This document shows positions 29,029 to 35,693 of a stretch of DNA of 35,693 bases, one piece after another. The stretch is from a virus. The stretch is taken from positions 1 to 35,693 of the IMG/VR virus record IMGVR_UViG_3300032516_005626; one strand, 5' to 3'. Each line of letters starts with the position of its first letter. Positions within the stretch are counted from its first letter, which is position 1. A program made the position numbers and the translations under genes. The notes under the pieces were generated by a model. It saw only the letters and a program-made list of their open reading frames with translations. It did not search any database and was not told the DNA's origin.

Positions 29029-31062
29029 TTATATTATTGTCCTATCTATATCTAATTGAAGCTCTAAAGGATTCCAACGATAAGGATTTACAGCAATTGT
29101 AACTAATATGTCTGTAGAATAAATATCCCCAACAACATTGCTAACCTTACATTTGTATGTTCCAATATCTGAAAGTGTTATATATTTTGTAAAAATATTG
29201 GTTATTTCTCCTACAAGTTCCACATCGTCTTTATACCACTGATATGTGGGAGAAGGAAAACCATCAGCAGTAACAAAAAGAGTTAAAAGATTTCCTACAT
29301 CAAGAGTTGTATTGCTAGATTGAGCAGTAATTTCAATATAATTTACTGTAAGAACTATTGGATCTGATGTATCTTCCCCCTCAACATTTGTAACTATACA
29401 TTTATATGTTCCAGCATCAGTTCTAACAGAAGTAAAAGATAAAGTTGAATCTGTTTCTCCGGGAAGTTCCACATCATCTTTATACCATTGATAAGTGGGA
29501 TCCGGAGTTCCTGTTGCTGTTACAAAGAAATTAACTAAATCTCCTTCCTCCACGGTTGTGTCAATTGATTGAGTTGTTATTACTGGAGCTATATTTTGAT
29601 TTCCAGTCCAAACGACGGCATTTAATGACGTGGTACTTGCCTGTACTGATGATCTGCAAGAACCAGCCAAATTACAAGTTCCTACAAAACCACCAATATC
29701 AACAATATACAACTCATTATCTGAATTTTTAATTAGACTGCAAATCTTATTAGATAGAGGAATTGTACTTATTGGAGCGTAATCAGCCCAAGGATGTCCT
29801 CCCCCATCCACATCATAAAAACCATATAATTGTTTTGTTGTATACCGAGAAACTATAAGTAAATCAAAATCACTTGCATGAACAGCATCATCAAAAATCG
29901 AAGGATTAGTTGCTGAAGCTATCCATTCACTAGCTGTTTGGTCGTATAAAGAAATTATTGAATCACGAGTTACAAAACATTTTGTGTCTGAATCATTGTT
30001 TGATGCTATAAAAACACCATCTTCGTTTAAATTTACTCTCGTATCATACCAATTAAGTAAGGCTCCATCGCTTCTTTGAAGCCGAACTGAAAGATACTTT
30101 CCAACAGCCCCATCAAGAGTTGAACCATTAATATTTCCACTTAATGAAAATGCAACTTTCCAACCAATTGTACCAAAGGAGGATGTGCCTGCCGTCCAAA
30201 CTAATGTTCCAGTATCATCATATAAACTAAAAATCTTATATGATCCGAGGGTATTGTGACCCACAGCAAGATAATCCACAGAATCAATAGCTATATCATT
30301 TATTGTTACTCCAAGATTTATAGAGCCACTGCTTCCCCAATCATCTATCAAAGTCATTGTATCTACATCATAACAATATATGGAATTTACAATTCCTATA
30401 TAAAGCCTTCTGGAAACAGACGAAAATGCCATACAGGTAACATTTTCATCTAAAGCATAACTATTATCTACAGTTAGTGTTTCCCCATCATCAAGAATCT
30501 TCCAAAGATGATTTCCACCAGAAACATTCCCACCAACAAACATAACTTGTGAATCATAAGAAGAATCATCAGATATTTTGAATACAACATCATTCAGATT
30601 TGGAGTCCCGGCAAAAAGTGACCAAGAGCTACCAGCATCGGTAGAGAATGCTCTGGTTCCGAAAGCGTAATTTGTTGCACCACTAGTACGAAAATAAACC
30701 AAATCGCCAGCAGATATGGAACCATTTATAACTATTGCATATCTTGTACCAGCAACAAAAGCAACCCCAACACTTAAAACTATACTTTGCCAAGAACCTG
30801 GAGAAGCAAATAACAAATCAGCAATATTTATTGTTCCAGTTGCTAAAGCTAATCCAGAAGGTAATCCTGCTGTTGTATTATAGATGCCAATTGTTACCGT
30901 TCCCGAAGCACTACTATCGTTACGCCGACACTTCAATGCAATACTTGTAGCAGTATAACTAGTAAATGGCGTGAATGTCTGAGCTTCCCAAGAGTTGGGA
31001 GTAGCAGCAGTTAAATTACAAGATTGAGCACTTTCACCACTGAGATGATAATCTTTTAACAT
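29029..31062 (-). CDS. Virion protein with propeller-like region and two Ig-like domains
   Basis: The 677-residue protein has an N-terminal beta domain (about 1-165, WEAQTFTPFTSYTATSIALK and VAGTRYAIVING) like choice-of-anchor or carbohydrate-binding domains. Beta-propeller-like repeats (about 170-490) include RRLYIGIVNSIYCYDVDTMT and NELYIVDIGGFVG. Two I-set-like Ig domains (494-574, 577-657) each carry PTYQWYKDDVEL and GTYKC. Ig domains on phage virions are thought to bind carbohydrate or host surface weakly. Only the second Cys of a classic pair is present in each. The ribosome binding site is modest (AGGCTG). Confidence 0.75.
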   Translation of the reverse strand: MLKDYHLSGESAQSCNLTAATPNSWEAQTFTPFTSYTATSIALKCRRNDSSASGTVTIGIYNTTAGLPSGLALATGTINIADLLFASPGSWQSIVLSVGVAFVAGTRYAIVINGSISAGDLVYFRTSGATNYAFGTRAFSTDAGSSWSLFAGTPNLNDVVFKISDDSSYDSQVMFVGGNVSGGNHLWKILDDGETLTVDNSYALDENVTCMAFSSVSRRLYIGIVNSIYCYDVDTMTLIDDWGSSGSINLGVTINDIAIDSVDYLAVGHNTLGSYKIFSLYDDTGTLVWTAGTSSFGTIGWKVAFSLSGNINGSTLDGAVGKYLSVRLQRSDGALLNWYDTRVNLNEDGVFIASNNDSDTKCFVTRDSIISLYDQTASEWIASATNPSIFDDAVHASDFDLLIVSRYTTKQLYGFYDVDGGGHPWADYAPISTIPLSNKICSLIKNSDNELYIVDIGGFVGTCNLAGSCRSSVQASTTSLNAVVWTGNQNIAPVITTQSIDTTVEEGDLVNFFVTATGTPDPTYQWYKDDVELPGETDSTLSFTSVRTDAGTYKCIVTNVEGEDTSDPIVLTVNYIEITAQSSNTTLDVGNLLTLFVTADGFPSPTYQWYKDDVELVGEITNIFTKYITLSDIGTYKCKVSNVVGDIYSTDILVTIAVNPYRWNPLELQLDIDRTII

Positions 31063-31070
31063 TTTTCAGC

Positions 31071-31577
31071 CTATTTCAATTTAGCCTTCATTTGCAAAGT
31101 AATTGTATCTCCAGCTATCACAGTTCTTTCAACAGGCCAAGCAAGGGAACCAATTAAAAATCCAGCATTATCTAAAGAAGTTCCTAAAAAGCTCCCGTTA
31201 ACAGGCCCAATATTTCCTCCAACAGCTGTTATATCAATTTCCTTAGAAACAACACGCCAATCTCCATCATGTTTTTCTATAGTAGGCCAACCAATAGTAG
31301 ATCTTTCCACGAGCGTTCTACTGTAACCATAAAGAATTGGAGGCTCTCCAGGAATCGTAGCCAAAACAGTCGCTTCTGCTACTGTACCGCTATAAAGTCC
31401 TAAATAGAAATTCGTGACTGGAAAATAAACAGTACCACGATCTCTAAAGAAAGTATCAACTAAGGCTTTTTCACCCTCGTCCACCAAAAGATTTTTCTTG
31501 TCCAACAATTCCCAAATAACTTTTCCTGCTCTTTTATGCCAAACATTCCATCTACATTCATAAATACTTTTACTCAT
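31071..31577 (-). CDS. Tail-associated structural protein
   Basis: The 168-residue protein includes KNLLVDEGEKALVDTFFRDR near residue 29 and FYLGLYSGTVAEATVLATIP near 57, then GYSRTLVERSTIGWPTIEKH and a C-terminal TVIAGDTITLQMKAKL. From memory, this pattern (LVDEGE..LLDTFFR, F.YLGLY, GYSR..V.R) occurs in phage virion proteins encoded beside baseplate J genes. The exact position is unknown. AGGAG precedes the ATG. It lies between the gpJ-like and Ig-domain genes. Confidence 0.6.
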   Translation of the reverse strand: MSKSIYECRWNVWHKRAGKVIWELLDKKNLLVDEGEKALVDTFFRDRGTVYFPVTNFYLGLYSGTVAEATVLATIPGEPPILYGYSRTLVERSTIGWPTIEKHDGDWRVVSKEIDITAVGGNIGPVNGSFLGTSLDNAGFLIGSLAWPVERTVIAGDTITLQMKAKLK

Positions 31578-31589
31578 TTTAATCTCCTA

Positions 31590-33311
31590 TTAAGACTCCA
31601 TGGTAATACTGGTTATGTCTGTATCATAAAGTTTTGCAATTTGTCTCAGTGATGGGGTCACATTGCCGTCCCCCTCCTGCTGATAGCGAACCAAAACAGT
31701 GGCGGGTGCTGGACTAATATCCACAGTTAAAACCCCAGTACTATAATTAACCGTACCAGAAATTGTATAACTTCCGGCAGAAGAAAAAGTTCCAATACCG
31801 GCTCCACCATCCACATCAGTCACAACAAAATCATCATCTATAAAAAGTCGAACTGTTTCAGGCTTTACGTCTATAACCTCTAAAGTTGCCCCCCAATTAA
31901 AAAATGAGGAGTATGTGTCAGAAAGTTCCTTCCGAACCTCTAAAATCATATTTACATATGATACTCCTACTAAATCCTGAATAGCTGCTAAAATTCCACT
32001 ATATTTTACCAATGTTCCTAATTTAGTTGTATCTCCCAACAAAAATTGATCTGCTAAAGCCGCCTCTATATCCACCTGAGTTTGTGAAAGAGAATGTCCT
32101 GTTTTTACTTTCACCACCAATTTCGGAATTACGTAAAGAATTTTTGCAATAACATATTCATATTTAACCGTTTGCATAGATTTAAGATAAATATCTTCTG
32201 ATAAAGCAGCCTTAAAAACTGAATCCGGCAACAGCCAATTTTGCAAAACTATGCAAATTTTTATCTTGTTTAGCATATCCTGAACAGCATCAACTCCAGC
32301 TGCTTCTGCTTCCTCATTTTCTCCCCAAACATTTACATCAGCTACACCAGATTGATTCCGAATAATTGAAATAAAATCGTTTCTAGTTACTCCTCTATCT
32401 CCTGTTTTGAAAACTTGAGGAGCCTCATATCTGATCTCTTCAATATCTTCTTCGTCATCTCCACCTAAAAAGGAACTAGTATTTGTAACAGAAACATTGG
32501 AAACTGCGTCAGAATCTTCATCATAAATTGTATCTTTTAATGTTGTAATCGTTCCAGTATTGGAAACATTCCCACTTAATCCAACAGATTTAATATATTG
32601 AATCAAAATTGTAGAACCAGAATCCGGAGACTTTCCATTTATATTATCCCCAAACAAAACAGAAACAGTCCCATCCATCTCATTAATAATTCTATAATGT
32701 TTATCTGTACTTGCACTATTTAGAAAAGAACTGACTAAAGTCCATTCTGTCCCATCAATAATAACTCTTAACGTAAGATTATCAGAATCCCCAGAGTTTT
32801 CAACATCAACACTATTAAGTAAATACTCTTGAGAAACTAACCCATTAGAAACTATTTCTAATTGAGCCAATTCTCCTTGAATACTTGAAACTGTTACAAA
32901 AGTCTGTCCTTTCTGAATTGCAGCACTTTCATTAGTTAAAAACTTTACCCCATCAGTAGATTCACAATTAGTGTACTTAGGGATAAATACAATAGTTGTA
33001 AGAGCTAAAGGAATTGAAAACTGCAAATTTCCTATAGAAGAAGTTTTTCTCTTAGGTTGATAGTTCAGCAATGAAACTAAATTCCTTACACTTGACAAAT
33101 TTTGAGCTGTGGATAAGAAAGATTCTTCGGCTCTACGTTCGGTATAATAATTTGTAAGATTCAAAACATAAGCCAAGAATTCAATCAGCATGGAACCTGT
33201 GGATGACCGGTAAATATCCTTCCAAGCTCCAGTTGCCCGTAAGCGGTCTTGCAATTGTAAGACAATGGAATCGAAATCGTAATTGACATAGTTTAATAAG
33301 TTGGTGGACAT
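31590..33311 (-). CDS. Baseplate J-like (gpJ/gp6-type) wedge protein
   Basis: The 573-residue protein has an N-terminus STGSMLIEFLAYVLNLTNYY followed by RRAEESFLSTAQNLSSVRNL, typical of the Baseplate_J and T4 gp6 family. GDRGVTRNDFISIIRNQSGV near residue 315 is the conserved central block. The C-terminal part contains extra beta-rich sequence. It should form the wedge backbone of a contractile baseplate. GGAGG precedes the ATG. It is followed upstream, as expected, by the gp25-like gene. Confidence 0.88.
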   Translation of the reverse strand: MSTNLLNYVNYDFDSIVLQLQDRLRATGAWKDIYRSSTGSMLIEFLAYVLNLTNYYTERRAEESFLSTAQNLSSVRNLVSLLNYQPKRKTSSIGNLQFSIPLALTTIVFIPKYTNCESTDGVKFLTNESAAIQKGQTFVTVSSIQGELAQLEIVSNGLVSQEYLLNSVDVENSGDSDNLTLRVIIDGTEWTLVSSFLNSASTDKHYRIINEMDGTVSVLFGDNINGKSPDSGSTILIQYIKSVGLSGNVSNTGTITTLKDTIYDEDSDAVSNVSVTNTSSFLGGDDEEDIEEIRYEAPQVFKTGDRGVTRNDFISIIRNQSGVADVNVWGENEEAEAAGVDAVQDMLNKIKICIVLQNWLLPDSVFKAALSEDIYLKSMQTVKYEYVIAKILYVIPKLVVKVKTGHSLSQTQVDIEAALADQFLLGDTTKLGTLVKYSGILAAIQDLVGVSYVNMILEVRKELSDTYSSFFNWGATLEVIDVKPETVRLFIDDDFVVTDVDGGAGIGTFSSAGSYTISGTVNYSTGVLTVDISPAPATVLVRYQQEGDGNVTPSLRQIAKLYDTDITSITMES

Positions 33312-33313
33312 TT

Positions 33314-33706
33314 TTATCCTCCGGCAATTGAAGTCTGATACGAATAAATATCTTCGTGTCCTTTTATCATCAAATTTAAGGAAATAGAAACGGTAGATCT
33401 ATCAGGATCTGGTAAAATAGATAAATCTATAATTGAAACCCTATCATCCCAAGTCTCGATTGTGTCTTTAATTTCTTTTGCAATAAGTTTCATTGCTGTA
33501 TTTGTAATTGGTTCAAACAGCATTGCCTGTAAATTAGATGCGAACTGTGGCAACATTACACGTGATCCTCTATAGGTTCGAAGTATATTGTCTATAGAAG
33601 TGATAACAGAATCTAAGTTTGTAACCTTTTTCAAATTTCCTAAAGAATCTGAAATAAGTCGGTGATCCAAATCACTCCAAATGATATCTATTTTTTTAGT
33701 TGCCAT
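33314..33706 (-). CDS. gp25/GPW-like baseplate wedge protein
   Basis: The 130-residue protein has the GPW_gp25 fold pattern: WSDLDHRLISDSLGNLKKVT, then SIDNILRTYRGSRVMLPQFA near residue 37 and MLFEPITNTAMKLIAKEIKD near 60, with IETWDDRVSI. I chose the ATG at 33706 (MATKKIDIIWS); the longer frame only shadows the PAAR gene. Members initiate sheath assembly and connect the wedge to the tail tube. The ribosome binding site is weak. It sits between PAAR and gpJ-like genes, the classic order. Confidence 0.88.
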   Translation of the reverse strand: MATKKIDIIWSDLDHRLISDSLGNLKKVTNLDSVITSIDNILRTYRGSRVMLPQFASNLQAMLFEPITNTAMKLIAKEIKDTIETWDDRVSIIDLSILPDPDRSTVSISLNLMIKGHEDIYSYQTSIAGG

Positions 33707-33708
33707 AA

Positions 33709-34047
33709 TTATTCTACGTAAACGCCTCTGTCTACAGGCTGAAGAATTGCCATACAACCAGCAACCGCCCCTTCAGTAAGAATTAACTTTCCATTACAAA
33801 AACTTTTACTTGTTGTTGCACTTATAGAAGTAATCCCATGACCTTCAATAGGACAGGAATGTAAAGCTCCGGCAACAGCTACTGCAATTCCAGCCACCAA
33901 AAATTTACCATCTTGATTAGTAGTTATTATACTCCCGCCATGATCACTTAAATCTCCCAACAAAGCAATTTTTCCACCAACTCCTGGAACAGCGACAGGT
34001 ATAAACCAAGGAGCTCCAAATTGATGAGAACCAAAAGTCCCAAACAC
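33709..34047 (-). CDS. PAAR-domain spike tip protein
   Basis: The 112-residue protein shows LGDLSDHGGSIITTNQDGKF near residue 30, VAVAGALHSCPIEGHGITSI near 54, and NGKLILTEGAVAGCMAILQP near 84. This is the PAAR pattern of three short repeats with His/Cys ligands for a metal at the spike apex. It should cap the membrane-piercing spike. It starts at a GTG (34047) behind AGGAG; a nearby ATG is out of frame. Confidence 0.85.
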   Translation of the reverse strand: MFGTFGSHQFGAPWFIPVAVPGVGGKIALLGDLSDHGGSIITTNQDGKFLVAGIAVAVAGALHSCPIEGHGITSISATTSKSFCNGKLILTEGAVAGCMAILQPVDRGVYVE

Positions 34048-34056
34048 ATTATTCTC

Positions 34057-35693
34057 CTATGCTGTTGTGAGATATAATATATTTACAAGCACCGTTCCTA
34101 CACCAGTATCAACAACAACAGTCCAATCCTGTGACGCTCCTGTTGTTGCCAATCTTGAAGTAATCTCCAACGATGGTTCAGATTCAATTTTTGCAGTGAT
34201 AAAAATATTAACCGTGGTATCATTGTAGGCAATACTCGGAAAGACAGCAATAGGGTCTCCCGCAATTCCCGAACTTAATATGCGTATTTCCGTACCACCC
34301 GGCCCCATCCAAAAATTACCTGTTGTTGCATTTTTTGCAATGTTGTCTGTAACAGCAATTACATCCCCGTTCCAAATACTTGATAGTGTGCATTTTACTG
34401 TATTTGCATTTGTTCCGTTGACTATTCTTAATTGAGCAACTCTGAGTACTCTACCGGCGGTTCCATCCCCCAGTAATCCAAGATTGGTCAGTGTACGATT
34501 GGCAGAAATGTCCCCTCCTCCAGACATTCCCGTTCCTGGAGATATGCTTACAGCAGTGTGGTCAATGTGTTTGTTGGCTGAGTACCCAGACAAACTATCG
34601 TGTGCAATCTGAGAATCATTTGTGGTAAGAGTTATAAAATCCCCACCATCGGTTTTTGTTATACCAGTAGAGGTCCTTAAAACATCTGCATTGGCTGCAC
34701 CGAGATAACCAGCCGTTGCCGCAGCGTCCACCTTAACTGTGAAGGCATCCCCCGATGGAGCTGCCTTGAAAATAGCGTTTCCTGTTGCAGTATCTTTTGT
34801 CAGTATGTGTTCATTCGTAGCCGCACCAACAGCAGATAAAGCATTGATAGCTAACTGTGCCGTACTTTGTCCAGTACCACCATCAGCAATAGCTATATCA
34901 GTACCATTCCAAACACCTGTTGCAATAGTACCAAGTGTGGTTAAGTTAGTCGTTCCTACCCATGTAGATAATGCAGTATTTTCTACCAGATTCAAACTTA
35001 AATCAGATTTGGTCTCTGAGATTGTTCTTAACGCATAGGTATTTTCTGCCGTGCATTTAAGGAAACTTGCTGAGGCAAAAGTCAATCCAGCAAGACTTGA
35101 AAGTCCTGCATCATAGGCTTGAACATTTGTTCCAATAACCAAGTTCAATTCAGTCGGGGTAACGCTGTGAGGATTACCACTTGTCAATTGGCTATGTGAA
35201 TAGGCTGTATCCCAAGCAGTGTTCTCTGCGGTAGAAACATGCACAGAATTTCCGCCAGCAACCTGACTATGAGTATAAGCGGCATCATAATTGGACTTCA
35301 AAGTAGAATTAAGATCAGCTTTCAAACCATAAACATTGACAGATAAATCGATTGTTGCTGAATTTTGGTATCTTAAATCTGCTGATAAAGAAGGAGTTCC
35401 ATCTACATAAGTTAGATCAATAGAATTTGTATCAAGAAGCATCCCACCAACAGCGTCCTGTGCTAACTCATCTGTATATTGTGTAATAGAGCAATTCAAA
35501 GTAACATTGCCAGATATTAAACCTCCACCAGACATACCTGTTCCAGCTAGTACAGATACTGCAGAATGGTCAATGTGTTTGTTGGCTGAGTACCCAGACA
35601 AACTATCGTGTGCAATCTGAGAATCATTTGTGGTAAGAGTTATAAAATCCCCACCATCGGTTTTTGTTATACCAGTAGAGGTCCTTAAAACAT
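34057..35693 (-). CDS. Long tail fibre protein, 5' end beyond the window
   Basis: The frame stays open to the right edge, so the N-terminus is missing; about 545 residues are seen. Typical fibre features are SGYSANKHIDH and GTGMSGGG, each twice, plus ADGGTGQSTAQLAINALSAV, VWNGTDI and AENTAWDTAYSHSQ. A 127-bp identical stretch recurs 1008 bp apart (336 codons). The C-terminus (about the last 140 residues, ending NILYLTTA) may be the receptor-binding tip. It is the most upstream visible gene of the tail operon and lies 9 nt before the PAAR gene. Confidence 0.85.
   Translation of the reverse strand, partial: VLRTSTGITKTDGGDFITLTTNDSQIAHDSLSGYSANKHIDHSAVSVLAGTGMSGGGLISGNVTLNCSITQYTDELAQDAVGGMLLDTNSIDLTYVDGTPSLSADLRYQNSATIDLSVNVYGLKADLNSTLKSNYDAAYTHSQVAGGNSVHVSTAENTAWDTAYSHSQLTSGNPHSVTPTELNLVIGTNVQAYDAGLSSLAGLTFASASFLKCTAENTYALRTISETKSDLSLNLVENTALSTWVGTTNLTTLGTIATGVWNGTDIAIADGGTGQSTAQLAINALSAVGAATNEHILTKDTATGNAIFKAAPSGDAFTVKVDAAATAGYLGAANADVLRTSTGITKTDGGDFITLTTNDSQIAHDSLSGYSANKHIDHTAVSISPGTGMSGGGDISANRTLTNLGLLGDGTAGRVLRVAQLRIVNGTNANTVKCTLSSIWNGDVIAVTDNIAKNATTGNFWMGPGGTEIRILSSGIAGDPIAVFPSIAYNDTTVNIFITAKIESEPSLEITSRLATTGASQDWTVVVDTGVGTVLVNILYLTTA
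34559..34685. repeat. Direct repeat in tail fibre gene, copy 1
   Basis: This 127-bp stretch is identical to 35567-35693. It encodes VLRTSTGITKTDGGDFITLT through SGYSANKHIDH. Confidence 0.95.
35567..35693. repeat. Direct repeat in tail fibre gene, copy 2 (cut by window end)
   Basis: Identical to copy 1, 1008 bp away and in frame. It runs to the window edge, so the true repeat may be longer. Confidence 0.95.

Noticed and set aside
34045-34049. ATG next to the PAAR gene start
   Set aside because: It is out of frame with the PAAR motifs; the GTG at 34047 is in frame with a proper AGGAG spacing.

Overview
The window is a piece of a large tailed-phage (Caudoviricetes) genome with a contractile, myovirus-type tail. 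The evidence is a baseplate block (PAAR spike tip, gp25-like wedge, gpJ/gp6-like wedge, P2 gpI-like protein, long tail fibre), phage-encoded tRNAs, a sigma-like factor, DUF932, free-standing HNH endonucleases and two inteins. The DNA is AT-rich and genes are tightly packed with many ATGA stop/start overlaps. Most start codons have a recognisable AGGAG-type ribosome binding site, which argues against a Bacteroidota host. The host itself cannot be read from the sequence.

Layout. (1) 1-5010 is a region of small, mostly leftward genes: a pentapeptide-repeat protein, a small membrane protein, six tRNA or tRNA-like genes, small hypotheticals, a sigma-70-like factor, a cREC-domain protein, a frameshifted small gene and an HNH endonuclease. 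Six near-identical copies of a sigma-70-type promoter (TTGGYT, 16-17 bp, TATART) divide it into short transcription units. Two of the copies are divergent in front of the only rightward gene, the DUF932 gene at 5038-6018. (2) Two opposed terminators at 6044-6120 separate that gene from everything to its right. (3) 6149-25490 is a leftward run of about 20 genes. It holds nucleotide-sugar and sugar-modifying enzymes (RmlD-like, RmlC-like, two or three NAD-dependent epimerase/reductases, a UDP-GlcNAc 2-epimerase), many glycosyltransferases (GT2, GT10, GT32, GT-A types), several SAM methyltransferases, a radical SAM enzyme and two MptE/DUF115-like proteins. It ends in a metallophosphoesterase. (4) 25503-35693 holds virion tail genes on the same strand, read from the tail fibre at the right edge towards the glycan genes.

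The glycan genes lie directly downstream of, and co-directional with, the tail appendage and baseplate genes, with no visible terminator between them. My main hypothesis is a phage-encoded system that builds and attaches a decorated glycan, possibly onto tail or fibre proteins, or else remodels the host surface. This rests on gene content and order only.

Coding anomalies: a 338-residue LAGLIDADG intein splits the metal-binding motif of the metallophosphoesterase; a 180-residue mini-intein lies just before the GGGEP motif of the radical SAM enzyme; a methyltransferase is cut by a single in-frame UGA; a small gene needs a -1 correction in an A-run; and a tRNA-like gene has 26 nt where a 7-nt anticodon loop should be.
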